Notes: a model not told the origin generated them from the sequence alone. A stretch of 62,240 nucleotides of DNA from Pseudomonadales bacterium (GCA_022819645.1 JAJEGU010000069.1:1-62240); one strand, 5' to 3'. Numbered from the stretch's first letter, positions 1 through 10,443 are shown. A program made the numbers and translations.

Positions 1-187
1 GATCCTCGTCCCACTCGTGTCCGGTGTCATCGATCCCGCCTAGTGCCGCTTCAATGTCGTCCCAGCGCCGTTCATCGTCCAGACCACGTCGAATGAGTTC
101 GCAGATGTAGGCGCTGCGCCGCCCGGAACCGGCCCGTCGATCAAGTTCTGTGACAAGATCGTCGGGCAACGCTATGTGTAGTCTCAT
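1..187 (-). CDS. Ribbon-helix-helix antitoxin-like protein (partial)
   Basis: The 3' end lies beyond the left edge, so only the first 62 codons are visible. The start is the ATG whose complement is at 185-187. The N-terminus begins MRLHIALPDDLVTELDRR, a short beta strand followed by helix, and continues with SAYICELIRRGL; this is the layout of CopG/VapB-type ribbon-helix-helix DNA-binding proteins. The tail is acidic. In that family the protein neutralises a toxin and represses its own operon. A toxin gene, if there is one, would lie to the left of the window. Function is inferred from family resemblance only. Confidence 0.7.
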   Translation of the reverse strand, partial: MRLHIALPDDLVTELDRRAGSGRRSAYICELIRRGLDDERRWDDIEAALGGIDDTGHEWDED

Positions 188-234
188 GGCCCTAGACTAG
201 CGCACGGCGGCACCGTTTGACTCCCAAGCGGTCA

Positions 235-681
235 CTACGACGGTTTGCCCTTGATGACCTTCTCGGCTCGGTTCTCGAGCTTCCTCCCGTGCCGAAGGAA
301 GTCGAATCCGTCGTCCGTCGCGTCATCATTGGCAGCGGATCCGGCTTCGGACGCGGAGTTCTGGCGTGGTGCCGCCGGGGAACTCGCGCGCCGAGGCCTA
401 TCCCGGCTCCGTCTTGAGGCGCGCATCTCGCCAAGAAAGTAGGTCAGCAGCGACACGAGGATCACGACGTTCTTTGCGAAGAACGCCACCGATATGTACT
501 CGCTCGCCGCCGCAGCCCGATCCGACTCTGGCGGCAACGCCGCGACGTAGGCCAGGAACTCGGCGTGCAGGTACATCGCCGCCACAATCACCGAGGCGCA
601 CCCCAGGAGCCACTTCCACCGTCGCCGCAGCCACAGCAGGAAACCCGAGACCAGGGTGAACTTCAGGAGTTGATTCAGCAT
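235..681 (-). CDS. Hypothetical small membrane protein
   Basis: 148 codons, not recognised. The N-terminal half has about three hydrophobic stretches (residues roughly 5-20, 27-45 and 65-85). The C-terminal 60 residues are polar, rich in Arg, Ser, Ala and Asp, and look disordered. It starts 9 bases after the preceding minus-strand gene ends, so it is probably the distal member of the peptide-transporter operon. Antisense frames are open here as well, so coding status rests on the membrane-protein pattern and operon position. Confidence 0.5.
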   Translation of the reverse strand: MLNQLLKFTLVSGFLLWLRRRWKWLLGCASVIVAAMYLHAEFLAYVAALPPESDRAAAASEYISVAFFAKNVVILVSLLTYFLGEMRASRRSRDRPRRASSPAAPRQNSASEAGSAANDDATDDGFDFLRHGRKLENRAEKVIKGKPS

Positions 682-690
682 GGCGAACGG

Positions 691-936
691 TTATGTGATG
701 CCGAGCACGATGCCGATGGCGATCAGCGGCACCACCAGAATCTGCTTGCGGACTTTCTCCTCCTCGTCGGCGACGACGATCTCCAGTTCGTCCTCGGAGA
801 AGTCCTCGATTTTGCGGCCATGCAGGGCGATCCGGACCTTCGCCTTCTTGATCGCGCGTTCGCGAATCCTGCTGCGTATCTTGCCGGCGAGCCGCTCCTT
901 GGCTTGACGCCCACGGTCCGTCACCGCGCGCAACAT
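691..936 (-). CDS. Small conserved-looking protein with C-terminal membrane helix
   Basis: 81 codons. The first half is strongly basic (Arg/Lys-rich, residues 1-40). It is followed by an acidic patch containing EDFSEDELEIVVADEEEK and a C-terminal hydrophobic helix (ILVVPLIAIGIVLG). The charge segregation and terminal anchor are what one expects of a real small membrane-tethered protein. It begins 3 bases beyond the oppD stop and so is likely co-transcribed with the peptide transporter, in the place where oppF is usually found. No function can be assigned. Confidence 0.6.
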   Translation of the reverse strand: MLRAVTDRGRQAKERLAGKIRSRIRERAIKKAKVRIALHGRKIEDFSEDELEIVVADEEEKVRKQILVVPLIAIGIVLGIT

Positions 937-939
937 GAC

Positions 940-1961
<1,022 letters not shown>

Positions 1962-1965
<4 letters not shown>

Positions 1966-3317
1966 CCCGCGTTCCTCATGCGCGCGTCGAGGGCGTCGCG
2001 CAGGCCGTCGCCGAGCAGATTGAAGGCAAGTACGGTGATACTGATGAACAGCGCCGGAAAAATCAGTTCATGCGGCGTGGTCAACATGGTGGCGATACCC
2101 TCGTTGGACATCGAGCCCCAGGACGGCGTCGGCGGCGCCACGCCCATGCCGATGAAGGAGAGAAAGGCCTCGACGAAGATCGCCTTGGGAATCTCGAAGG
2201 TCAGGGTCACGAGCACGACTCCGAGCGTGTTCGGCAACATATGCCGCAATACCAGGTAGTTGGTGCGCGCTCCAAGCAATTGCGAGGCCTGGACATAAGC
2301 CGCCTCGCGCAATTGCAGAATCTGCCCGCGGACCAGCCGGGCCGTGGCGGGCCATAACAGCACCACCATCGCCACGAGCATCGGCATTACGCCGCTTTCG
2401 CCGGGCCCGATGCCGAAGGCGATCTTGAACAGGATCATGAACAGCAGGAAAGGCAGCGCGACGACGAAATCGGCGAAGCGCATCATGAACTGATCGACCC
2501 TGCCGCCGATAAAGCCGGCCGCGGCGCCGAATACCACGCCGAACAGCACGAACAGCGCGGGCGCGACGATGCCGATGAACAGCGAGACGCGAGCACCGGC
2601 CATCAGCCTGGCAAGCATGTCGCGGCCGAGATAGTCGGTGCCGAGGGGATGCAATTGCAGTTCGATCGAATCGCCTACCGCCAGTTGATCCCCGTTCTCG
2701 ATCAGCCCGCGGTCGACGGCTTCCGCCAGCGTCGTGACGCGTCGCACATCGACGGTCAGTGACTCGTAATTGGCGGTTACCGCGCCGTCTTCGCCAAGAG
2801 CCACGACCGAGTAGAAGTAGCGGCCGGGGCGCAGATCGAGACGGTCCTCGTGATACAGGATGGTATTGTCGAAGAACTCCGCCAGCGGCATGCCATAGGC
2901 CAGTTCGGGACCGACCGGAAAGATGTTGCGATACACGCGATGGCCGTTCGCCCCAGGCAAGGCGTCCCACTTGAGCCGCACCGATTGCGAAGTGGCGTCG
3001 CCCACCACATGCAACGGCCCGGCCTCGCCGGCGCCGTCCCAGGATTGATAATCGGGCACGATCAGCGCGGCGCGGTCCACCCCTGGAGGCTGGCTGATCT
3101 GGTCGAGATCCTGCACCGCTGAATCGACCCGCCAGATCCAGGGCCCGGCAATGGTGAAGAACAACAGTCCAAGCACCAGATAAAGCGAAGCCAGCGCACG
3201 CCGGTTGGCCTTCAGCCGCAGCCACGCATCCTGCAGATACGATAGCGACGGACGGCTGATGCCATGCACGTCGCGCTGCCCGCTGACCGGCAGAAAATCG
3301 GCGGCGCCGTAACTCAT
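1962..3317 (-). CDS. oppC: Peptide ABC transporter permease (OppC type) with large periplasmic insertion
   Basis: 451 residues, about 150 more than a normal OppC. The first membrane helix is at about residues 41-62. Residues about 100-192 form a beta-rich insert with fibronectin type III-like features (VRLKWDALPGANGHRVYR, then GRYFYSVVALGEDGA). The canonical permease resumes at about 222 with HPLGTDYLGRDMLARL, followed by five helices and the EAA loop (EAAYVQASQLLGA). By topology the insert lies in the periplasm between helices 1 and 2, where it could contact the binding protein or cell wall. It is coupled to oppB upstream (1-base gap) and oppD downstream (4-base overlap). Confidence 0.9.
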
Positions 3318-3318
3318 T

Positions 3319-4263
3319 TCATTGCAGCCTCACGCGGGGGTCGATGAAACCGTAGAGCAGATCGACCACGATCACCATGAACACGAGAAAGGCGCCATAG
3401 AACACCGTCGTGCCCATGATCACCGTGTAGTCGAGTTGCTGCACGGCTTCGACGAAAAAGCGCCCGAGCCCGGGGATGGCGAAGACGAGTTCCACCACGA
3501 ATCCGCCGGTGGTGATCACCGCGATCTGCGGTCCGAGCACGGTCACCACGGGCAGGATCGCATTGCGTAATTGATGGCGTGAAAAGATGAGCGCCGGCGG
3601 CACCCCCTTGGACTTGGCCGTGCGCACGAAATCCGAATCGATGATTTCCAGCATCGAGGACCGCATCAGGCGCGTCAGATAGGCCATGGTGCTCAGACCG
3701 AGCACCAGCGCCGGAGTGAGCATATGAAAGACGCTGCCCCAGCCAGCCACCGGCAGCAAGCTGCGGCCGACAAGGGTATTCAAGGTCACCAGGCCCAACT
3801 GACTCAGCGCCGCAACCACGAAACTCGGCACCGAAATGCCGAGAATCACCAGGAACATGATGACGTAGTCCGGCATCCGGTTGCGATACAGGGCCGTGAG
3901 CGCGCCCCAGAGCACGCCGCCCGCGGCGGCGAACAGCACCGCCAGAATCCCCAGCGTGGCGGAAACCGGAAAATGCTCGCGGATGATGTCGTTGACCTGG
4001 CGATTCTCCTGGGTAAAGGAAATGCCGAAATCGCCTTGGGCGAGATTGCCCAGGTAGATCAGGTACTGGTTGAACAGCGGCTGGTCGAGACCGTAGCGCG
4101 CTTCGAGATTGGCGCGTATCGCCGGCGTCATCGCGCGGTCGTTCAGCAGCGGGTCGCCGGGCACATTGTGCATGGCGAAGAATGTGGCGGTGGCGATGAA
4201 CCAGACCGTCACCACGCCCTGTAGCAGGCGCTTGCAGACGTACCAGGCCATTCCCTGCCGCAT
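3319..4263 (-). CDS. oppB: Peptide ABC transporter permease (OppB type)
   Basis: 314 residues with six membrane helices. The OppB N-terminus is characteristic: a first helix, then NVPGDPLLNDRAMTP and a helix-loop YGLDQPLFNQYLIYLGN. The EAA-type loop that contacts the ATPase is in FVRTAKSKGVPPALIFSRHQLRNA. It forms the channel together with OppC. It follows oppA by 4 bases and precedes oppC by 1 base, so the four genes form one transcription unit. Confidence 0.93.
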   Translation of the reverse strand: MRQGMAWYVCKRLLQGVVTVWFIATATFFAMHNVPGDPLLNDRAMTPAIRANLEARYGLDQPLFNQYLIYLGNLAQGDFGISFTQENRQVNDIIREHFPVSATLGILAVLFAAAGGVLWGALTALYRNRMPDYVIMFLVILGISVPSFVVAALSQLGLVTLNTLVGRSLLPVAGWGSVFHMLTPALVLGLSTMAYLTRLMRSSMLEIIDSDFVRTAKSKGVPPALIFSRHQLRNAILPVVTVLGPQIAVITTGGFVVELVFAIPGLGRFFVEAVQQLDYTVIMGTTVFYGAFLVFMVIVVDLLYGFIDPRVRLQ

Positions 4264-4267
4264 GGGG

Positions 4268-5959
4268 TCAGTCGGCCGCCTGTTCGTCTATCCGGGCATA
4301 GGTGTAATCCACCTCGGGGCCGACGGCCCTGCGCTTGAATCCTTTCAGCCGCGGATCGACGACGAAGGACCAGCCGCGTTCGTACATCGGCACGATGACC
4401 ACGTCTTCACGCACCAGATCCTGTATCCGCGCGAAAGCCTCCATGCGCCTGACCGGATCGAGTTCCGACTGTGCAATGCGTATGAGGGCGTCCATTTCCG
4501 GGCTGGAATAGCGCCCGCGATTGTTCAGGTTCCAGGAGGAGAACAGGTCGCCGAAGGTCAGCGCGTCGTCGTAGTCGGGACCCCAGCCGCTGACGACGAT
4601 ATCGAATTCGCCGGCGTCCATTTTCGCCAGGCGCTGCTTGAAGATCTGCTTGTCGATGCGCATTTCCAGGCCGAGATTGCGCGCGTACACGGCCTGGAAA
4701 TACTCGGCGGAAATCGAGCCGAGCGGACTGTCGTCGGCGAGCAGGTGGATCGGCGGAAACTCTTCCAGGCCGAGCTCCTGCCGGGCGAGTTCAAGGTGCT
4801 CCCGGGCTTTCGCCACGTTGTACTCATGGGGTATGGGCGGATGCTCCTGGCGAAAATAGTCTTCGGCGCCGCGAATCCAGTACGGGAACAGGCTGACGGC
4901 CGGCATATAGCTCGGCTCTTTCAGCGCCTTGTAGACGAATTCGACCGGATCCTGGGCCAGCAGCAGGGCCTTGCGGAAGTTCTTGTTGGCGGTGACGTGG
5001 CCGTCGCGGAAATTGAGTTGCAGGAAGAACACCGTGCCGTCCATCGAGCGGTCGATCTGCCAGCGCCGTTCCATCGCCTCGCCGAGCATTTGCGGCACGA
5101 GTTGCGTATCGGCGATCTGGCCGTCCTTGAACAGATTCAGGCGGGCGTTCACGTCCTGGGTGATATAGCCGACGTTGATCGTGTCGATGAAACCCTTGTG
5201 GTCTCCCCAGTAACCCGGATTGCGCTCCCAGCGCATCGACGCGCTATGCACCCATTCGGTCATCAGGTACGGACCGTTGTAGAGCAGCATGTCGGCGTCG
5301 GCGCCGAAGCGGCCGCCGGTCGACTCGAAAAAGGCCTCATTGATGGGATAGAAGGTGACGAAGGCGACCAGCTTGTCGAAATACGGCGTCGGCTGCTCGA
5401 ATTCGACTTCGAGAATTCGGTCGCCAACGGCCCGAACGCCCAGCGTTTCCCTGGGCAGGTCGCCGCGATTGATCGCCTCGGCGTTTTTCACCGGATACAT
5501 GATGAAGGCATAGGCCGAAGCCGTGGCCGGATCCTGCACCCGGCGCCAGGCGAAAACGAAGTCGTGGGCGGTAACCGGCTCGCCGTTGCTCCAGCGGGCG
5601 TCCTCGCGCAGCCAGAAGGTCGCGCCGTCTTCGCGGATTTCCCAGCGTTCGGCGACGCCGGGAATCAGCGCCATCTCGTCGTCGTAGGTCAGCAGCCCTT
5701 CCATGGTGTGGAACAACACGGTCAAACTGCTCGAATCGGTGGCGCGCCCGTAGTCGAGTTGCGGCGGCTCGGTGCGCAGGGCGATGGTGATGGCGTCGTT
5801 TTCCGCGTCGATGGCGCCGCCGGTCACGGCGCTACCGGTGCTGTTCGCCGCCAGGCCGAGCAGCCAGACCACGGCCGCCAGGCCGAACACGACGTACAGC
5901 GCATACAGCGCAAGTTGCCTCAACGCCGAAAAGTTGGTCCGGGAAGGCTGCGCGTTCAT
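4268..5959 (-). CDS. oppA: Peptide ABC transporter substrate-binding protein (OppA type)
   Basis: 563 residues, family 5 extracellular solute-binding protein. A membrane segment at about residues 14-35 (LALYALYVVFGLAAVVWLLG) is a signal sequence or anchor; I see no clear lipobox. Diagnostic stretches are PPQLDYGRATDSSSLTV, LTYDDEMALIPGVAERWE and DARWSNGEPVTAHDFVFAW, the standard N-lobe of OppA/DppA. It captures peptides in the periplasm for OppBCD. First gene of the opp operon proper; the MAPEG gene lies 9 bases upstream on the same strand and may share the promoter. Confidence 0.92.
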   Translation of the reverse strand: MNAQPSRTNFSALRQLALYALYVVFGLAAVVWLLGLAANSTGSAVTGGAIDAENDAITIALRTEPPQLDYGRATDSSSLTVLFHTMEGLLTYDDEMALIPGVAERWEIREDGATFWLREDARWSNGEPVTAHDFVFAWRRVQDPATASAYAFIMYPVKNAEAINRGDLPRETLGVRAVGDRILEVEFEQPTPYFDKLVAFVTFYPINEAFFESTGGRFGADADMLLYNGPYLMTEWVHSASMRWERNPGYWGDHKGFIDTINVGYITQDVNARLNLFKDGQIADTQLVPQMLGEAMERRWQIDRSMDGTVFFLQLNFRDGHVTANKNFRKALLLAQDPVEFVYKALKEPSYMPAVSLFPYWIRGAEDYFRQEHPPIPHEYNVAKAREHLELARQELGLEEFPPIHLLADDSPLGSISAEYFQAVYARNLGLEMRIDKQIFKQRLAKMDAGEFDIVVSGWGPDYDDALTFGDLFSSWNLNNRGRYSSPEMDALIRIAQSELDPVRRMEAFARIQDLVREDVVIVPMYERGWSFVVDPRLKGFKRRAVGPEVDYTYARIDEQAAD

Positions 5960-5968
5960 GGTCGCCCG

Positions 5969-6355
5969 CTACATCATTGCGCCGACCACGCCCACCAGGC
6001 TCGCGATCAGCAGATAGACCATGGCGAGAAAACCGATGCCGAAGCCCAGGCTGCGGCTCTTGGGCTCCTTGACGTAGCCCCGGTAGTACAGCAAGCGGCC
6101 GATAATGAACACCAGCCCGGCCACCGCGGCCGCGGTGACATTGCTGAACATGCCGCAGACGACCAGCGCCGGGATGAAGGCGATGAGCTGTTCCAGGGTA
6201 TTCTGCTGGGCTCGGAAATGGCGTTCGAATTGTTCGTTGCCCGTGGTTGCCGGCGCGGCGACCTCATACTTGAGCCGGGCGCGGCCCGTGGCCAGGGCGA
6301 ATCCCATGTACTCGACGAGCGCCAACACGATGACCAGCGCGATCAGTGGTTCCAT
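5969..6355 (-). CDS. MAPEG family membrane protein
   Basis: 128 residues, four hydrophobic helices. The MAPEG signature is visible: RAQQNTLEQLIAFIPAL (Glu in the first conserved helix) and later GRLLYYRGYVKEPKSRSLGF (Arg and Tyr of the glutathione-binding region). Family members are membrane glutathione transferases or eicosanoid/lipid-peroxide enzymes; many bacterial ones are uncharacterised. It lies directly upstream of oppA with a 9-base gap, so it may be transcribed with the transporter, but no functional link is known. Confidence 0.85.
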   Translation of the reverse strand: MEPLIALVIVLALVEYMGFALATGRARLKYEVAAPATTGNEQFERHFRAQQNTLEQLIAFIPALVVCGMFSNVTAAAVAGLVFIIGRLLYYRGYVKEPKSRSLGFGIGFLAMVYLLIASLVGVVGAMM

Positions 6356-6402
6356 TTTTCATTCCTCCTTTGCGGAATCGGCGCCGGCGCCAGGGCCGAC
6401 GG

Positions 6403-7176
6403 TTATTCGTTGCTTTCGACCATATACCGCTGCAGGTAAATTTGCGAGTCGGTCCGGTCGAAGGCCTTGAATTCGTAATCCGGGTGCATTTCGCGCATGC
6501 GCGAAGCGAGCAGCCCGTGAGCCGATACTACCAGCGAATCGACAATAAGGTTATCGGTATCGCACTCCCTGGCGAGGTCGAGCAGCCGCTCGAAACCGGC
6601 GATGAAGTTATCGGTGTGCGAGCGGCGGATTTCGGTGCCGAAATACAACTCTTCCGCGGTGGTTTCGGAATCGTTGGCGATCAGGGTGATGAACATGCGC
6701 GACCAGACCTCGTAATCGCCGTAGGCGAACTCGCGCCAGATTTCCTGCAATTGCTCGTTGTTGTAATTGCTGTTGCCCACGGGGCCCTGGCTCGAAATGA
6801 ACAACATGCCGACGACGGCGCCGAGCTGCCGGCGGGTGCTTTCGGCGATCTTGAAGAAAGTTTCCTGGCGCGCGTTGAGTTCGGTCGCCGCGATGGCCTG
6901 GGTCTGCTTTTCGCTGTTCAGATTGCTTCGGCGCAATTCCTCGTTGTTTTCCGCCAGCACCGATTGCTGGATGAAGAGGCCGATAACCAGCCAGAGAAAG
7001 GCGAGGAAAGCGAAAGCGCCTTCGAGAAAATTGCCCATCTCGGCAATGGGCAGGTCCATGAAACGGCTCCACCCCACGTTCGCCTGAATGTAGACGCCGA
7101 GAAAGACGAACCAGAACAGCGTGACCAGCAGTCCGAACAGGATGCGCCAGTCCCGGGGAAGAATATTCCTTTGCAT
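6403..7176 (-). CDS. Hypothetical inner-membrane protein with coiled-coil segment
   Basis: 257 residues, not recognised. Two hydrophobic segments near the N-terminus (about 12-32 and 50-70) are followed by a polar heptad-like stretch (about 73-110) and a soluble helical C-terminal domain of about 145 residues. The arrangement resembles small signalling or stress proteins that hold a cytoplasmic domain at the membrane through a short coiled coil. It stands between the hydrolase gene (20-base gap) and the MAPEG gene (47-base gap), all on the minus strand. Confidence 0.7.
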   Translation of the reverse strand: MQRNILPRDWRILFGLLVTLFWFVFLGVYIQANVGWSRFMDLPIAEMGNFLEGAFAFLAFLWLVIGLFIQQSVLAENNEELRRSNLNSEKQTQAIAATELNARQETFFKIAESTRRQLGAVVGMLFISSQGPVGNSNYNNEQLQEIWREFAYGDYEVWSRMFITLIANDSETTAEELYFGTEIRRSHTDNFIAGFERLLDLARECDTDNLIVDSLVVSAHGLLASRMREMHPDYEFKAFDRTDSQIYLQRYMVESNE

Positions 7177-7196
7177 GGGCGTGGGTTTAGGTCCTG

Positions 7197-8123
7197 TCAG
7201 CAGAGTGGCCCGTCACCTGGGGCGAAGCGGGTAATGATGGCGTCGCGGATGACGGGCATATCTCCCCAGAGAATGAAATGATCGCCGCCGGGGCGCGGCA
7301 ACAGGTGTGAATTTACCAGTTGTTGGTGGAGAAAGTCTGCATTGCCCGGGTGCACCAGATTGTCGTCATCGCCTTGAACGATCAGGGCGGGCATGGTCAG
7401 GGCCTCCCAGCGCGGCAGCATTTTCGCGAGTTGCTCCCGCACCGCCATGATTTCCTCATTCGCTCCCATGAGGCGGTCGCCGAGTATGAACCCGGGCCAC
7501 CAGAAGCTGATGTAGTTGTACCAGCGCGGGCCGCTAAGTGCCGGGTCGCCGGTGGTGGCGACGAAGATCAGGCCGCCCACCAGGCCGGTAAAGTCCATGG
7601 CCGCCCGGGCGATGACCGGGCCGCCGTAGGAATGTCCCATGAGTATGGCGCCCCGGCCGGAGCGGTCCATTTCCAGAATGGGCCGCAACGCCCGGGCCTG
7701 GGCTTCGAGCGAGGGCTCCTTCTCCGTGGCGCCGGCGGTCCAGCCCACCCGGCTTACCGAAATCATGTGGAATCGTTCCCGCAGCAGCGGGTCGGCAAGA
7801 TACGTGCGAAAGGCGCGCAGCGAGCCGGGCGTACCATGAACGAAAACCAGCAGTTGCCGGTCCTTGCCCGCTGGCGGGGCGACTTCGACGTATTCGATAT
7901 CACCCAGGCGCTGGACTTCCCCCACCCCGGCAATCAGCCCGGAACCACCCGACGGCGGACTATCGCCGTCGAGCAACGCACAGGCAGCAATCAACAGCGG
8001 CGGCAGCAATACCGCCAGCCAGCCAATCAGCCGGCGCCTGCCGGTTTTCCCGAGTCCCACGATGCAATCAACGCCAATTTCAAAGACGCCCCACTGTAGC
8101 ACTTTGCCGCCGATTTTTTTCAT
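7197..8123 (-). CDS. Alpha/beta hydrolase, probable lipoprotein
   Basis: 308 codons from the first ATG. A hydrophobic segment ends in the lipobox-like LIAAC (Cys about residue 48); a GTG or later start would give a normal-length lipoprotein signal, so the first 20 or so residues may not be translated. The hydrolase core has the oxyanion region VFVHGTPGS, the nucleophile elbow GHSYGG (Ser about 165), the acid in VQGDDDNLVHPGN and a catalytic His in GGDHFILW. The substrate is unknown; the family includes esterases, lipases and peptidases. It is likely exported and membrane-anchored. Confidence 0.82.
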   Translation of the reverse strand: MKKIGGKVLQWGVFEIGVDCIVGLGKTGRRRLIGWLAVLLPPLLIAACALLDGDSPPSGGSGLIAGVGEVQRLGDIEYVEVAPPAGKDRQLLVFVHGTPGSLRAFRTYLADPLLRERFHMISVSRVGWTAGATEKEPSLEAQARALRPILEMDRSGRGAILMGHSYGGPVIARAAMDFTGLVGGLIFVATTGDPALSGPRWYNYISFWWPGFILGDRLMGANEEIMAVREQLAKMLPRWEALTMPALIVQGDDDNLVHPGNADFLHQQLVNSHLLPRPGGDHFILWGDMPVIRDAIITRFAPGDGPLC

Positions 8124-8312
8124 GAGCGCCCCATCTGATCTCGTCCCGCGATATGCCAGCCTGTATCCGCCAGCCCGGGCAACGGCCCGGCATATTCACC
8201 AGGATCAGGGACAAGGCCCGCAGCAGCAGGCCGCAATGGGTGATTTTCACGGGAACTGTCATCAGATTCGTGATATCTTGGCCGCATTTCGTAATGACGG
8301 GGAAAGCGGCAT

Positions 8313-9107
8313 ATGTCCAGGCAGACACCACAGCCCGTCGGCGGACTGCGGGTGGCGCTGAATGTGCTGCTGGAGCCCGCCACGGCTTTTGCCGAGTTGC
8401 GAGAGCGGCCAAGCTGGCTGCTGCCCGCCATTCTCGTCGCTGGCGGCACCGCCGGAGTCATTTTCTGGTATTTCAGCATTCTCGATATTCCCTGGTTCAT
8501 GGAAAACCTGCTCTATCAGGGCGGCGCCGACCCAACAGAGGAACAGATCGAGCAATTCAACGAGCAGATGGAATCGGTGTCGCCCCAGGTATTCGTCGTT
8601 ACCGGTTTTCTCGGCGCCAGCATCGGGATCATCATCACCTGGCTGCTGCAGGCGGGTTATCTGACCCTGGTGTCCGCCCTGACCGGAGACGGTTTCCGCT
8701 TTGGCAACTGGTTCTGCCTCGCCACCTGGACCGCAATCCCATCGCTGTTCTCGATCATGGGCATGGCAATTACCATCCTGCTCAACCCCAGCGGCCAGAT
8801 CGGCCAGATGGAACTGGATCCCCTGCTGCTGGGGAATCTCGGCCTGCAATTCGGGGATTCTCCCATAAACAACGTAATCGGCCCCATCAGCCTCACGTAC
8901 TTGTGGACCCTGGGCCTGCTTGTCTACGGCTACCACAGTTGGGTCCAGGGGAATTGGCTGCGGTCCGCCGGCATTGTGCTGCTGCCCCAGGCGCTGCTGC
9001 TGGCCGGCGCCATCGGGCTGATGTCCATGGGCCCGGAGTTCAATGTGTCCTTTATCGACGCCGAAGGCGGCGACAGTGGAGGCCTCAGCGTCACGCTCTC
9101 GCTGTAA
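8313..9107 (+). CDS. YIP1 family membrane protein
   Basis: 264 residues. It opens with LNVLLEPATAFAELRERPSWLLP, the usual start of bacterial Yip1-domain proteins (a short amphipathic helix, then a Trp-rich first membrane segment), and has five hydrophobic segments. Bacterial members are of unknown biochemistry and are often found next to membrane exporters. Here it precedes the adaptor-ATPase-permease export operon by 75 bases with its own candidate promoter in between, so co-regulation is possible but not shown. The first ATG with a purine-rich upstream region was used as start. Confidence 0.8.
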   Translation: MSRQTPQPVGGLRVALNVLLEPATAFAELRERPSWLLPAILVAGGTAGVIFWYFSILDIPWFMENLLYQGGADPTEEQIEQFNEQMESVSPQVFVVTGFLGASIGIIITWLLQAGYLTLVSALTGDGFRFGNWFCLATWTAIPSLFSIMGMAITILLNPSGQIGQMELDPLLLGNLGLQFGDSPINNVIGPISLTYLWTLGLLVYGYHSWVQGNWLRSAGIVLLPQALLLAGAIGLMSMGPEFNVSFIDAEGGDSGGLSVTLSL

Positions 9108-9120
9108 CCTTTACCCGGCT

Positions 9121-9126
9121 TATAAT
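9121..9126 (+). promoter_or_regulatory. Candidate -10 box for the export operon
   Basis: A perfect TATAAT is present 57 bases before the adaptor start, just after the Yip1-like gene ends. No good -35 hexamer is seen at 16-18 bases upstream, so assignment rests on the -10 alone. Confidence 0.35.
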
Positions 9127-9182
9127 GTCGGGTGGATAGACAAGGCTGATCAGGACCCCGACCCAACACCGCGGGCATCGAC

Positions 9183-10364
9183 ATGAAAGATCTTCGCAAA
9201 CTCCTGCTGATTCTGCTGCTTGTGGCGGGAGTGGTCGCCCTGCCCTTCATCAACCGCTATTTCTTCGGAGTTGACGCCAAGGAAGTCACCGTGGCGCCGG
9301 TCAGCCAGCGCGTCATCAGCCCGTCGATTCTCGCCTCGGGCTCGCTTGCCCATCATGAGCAGGTGATGCTCAGCAGCGAAGTGATTGGCAAGGTGGCGGA
9401 GATTTTCGTCGAGGAAGGAGACCGGGTCAAAACCGGGCAACTCGTGCTGCGGGTGGATGACCGCAATTTCCTTGCCGGGCTGGAGCAGGCGGAAGCTTCG
9501 GTACGGCTCAATACCATCGATATCGAACGCCAGGAAGTGCGCATCGAAAATCTCGGGCGCCAGTTCGAGCGGACCCGCAGCCTGTTCGAGCGGGATCTGG
9601 TGGGCGAAGAAGAGTTCGACACCATGCGCAACCAGCTTGCGCTTGCCAGGATCGATCTGAAATCCTCCCGGGAACGGCTCGCCCAGGCCCAGGCCCAACT
9701 GGAGCAGGTCAATGACCAGTTGAGCAAGACCCGGATCGTGTCCCCCATCGACGGGGTGGTCACCAGCCTCGACATCAAGGTGGGGGAAACCGCCATCGCC
9801 AGCTCCACCAATATCCCCGGTTCTTCGCTGATGACCATCGCCAATCCACAGAGCATCTATACCGAAGTGCTCGTGGACGAGGCCGACGTGGCGAATCTCG
9901 CCGTGGGCCAGCGCGCCGAAATCGTCGCCATTGCCTATCCGGAAGAGCCGATCCGGGGAGTGGTGCGCTACATCGCCAATACCGCCAAGATCGAACCGGG
10001 GCGCCAGGGGCTCAGCTTTACCGTGGAAATCGACATCCTCGAGGCCGGCGACGTGGTGCTGCGACCGGGCATGTCCTGCCGGGCGGAAATTTTTACCGCC
10101 CGGGACCAGGCCGTGCCGGCGGTTCCCATCCAGGCGCTGATCTTCGAGGAAGACCGCTCCCGACTGCTCAGCGAGTACTACATCTTCGTCAATGAAGACG
10201 GCGTAGCCCGCAAGACCCCGGTGCAGGTGGGCGCCTCCGACGACGAATACCAGGAGCTGACCAGCAATATCGAAGGCGAAGTGGAAATCGTCGTGGGTCC
10301 CGACCGGGAACTGCGCCACCTCCTCGACGGCGACCGCCTCGAAGCCACCCGGGTGGAGCTGTAG
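9183..10364 (+). CDS. Periplasmic adaptor (HlyD/MacA-like membrane fusion protein)
   Basis: 393 residues. The N-terminal membrane anchor (about 5-22) is followed by a lipoyl half-motif (EVIGKVAEIFVEEGDRVKTG), a long coiled-coil hairpin (about 95-180), the second lipoyl half (TRIVSPIDGVVTSLDIKVG), and beta-barrel and membrane-proximal domains. It bridges an inner-membrane ABC exporter to an outer-membrane channel. The next genes encode a LolD/MacB-type ATPase and a MacB-type permease, so the three probably form a MacAB-like efflux or export machine. The outer-membrane partner is not in the window. Confidence 0.9.
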   Translation: MKDLRKLLLILLLVAGVVALPFINRYFFGVDAKEVTVAPVSQRVISPSILASGSLAHHEQVMLSSEVIGKVAEIFVEEGDRVKTGQLVLRVDDRNFLAGLEQAEASVRLNTIDIERQEVRIENLGRQFERTRSLFERDLVGEEEFDTMRNQLALARIDLKSSRERLAQAQAQLEQVNDQLSKTRIVSPIDGVVTSLDIKVGETAIASSTNIPGSSLMTIANPQSIYTEVLVDEADVANLAVGQRAEIVAIAYPEEPIRGVVRYIANTAKIEPGRQGLSFTVEIDILEAGDVVLRPGMSCRAEIFTARDQAVPAVPIQALIFEEDRSRLLSEYYIFVNEDGVARKTPVQVGASDDEYQELTSNIEGEVEIVVGPDRELRHLLDGDRLEATRVEL

Positions 10365-10377
10365 TCGAGCGCCGGCA

Positions 10378-10443
10378 ATGAACATGGCCGACAACAACCT
10401 GATTCATCTGAATGAAATCAGCAAGCACTATGAAATGGGGTGA
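10378..10443 (+). pseudogene. Second copy of the 5' end of the export ATPase gene (relic)
   Basis: A 21-codon frame that nearly repeats the first codons of the ATPase gene beginning at 10577: 54 of 63 bases match by my count. The differences near the end are synonymous (CAC/CAT, TAT/TAC, GGG/GGT), so the two copies diverged while coding rather than by a fresh tandem duplication. It stops at a TGA that is the first base triplet of a hairpin repeat (10441 on). It looks like the remnant of a lost paralogous ATPase gene. Confidence 0.75.

Noticed and set aside
4109..6439. 776-codon plus-strand frame across the opp genes
   Set aside because: Antisense shadow of oppA and the MAPEG gene; the minus-strand proteins have clear family motifs and this frame has none.
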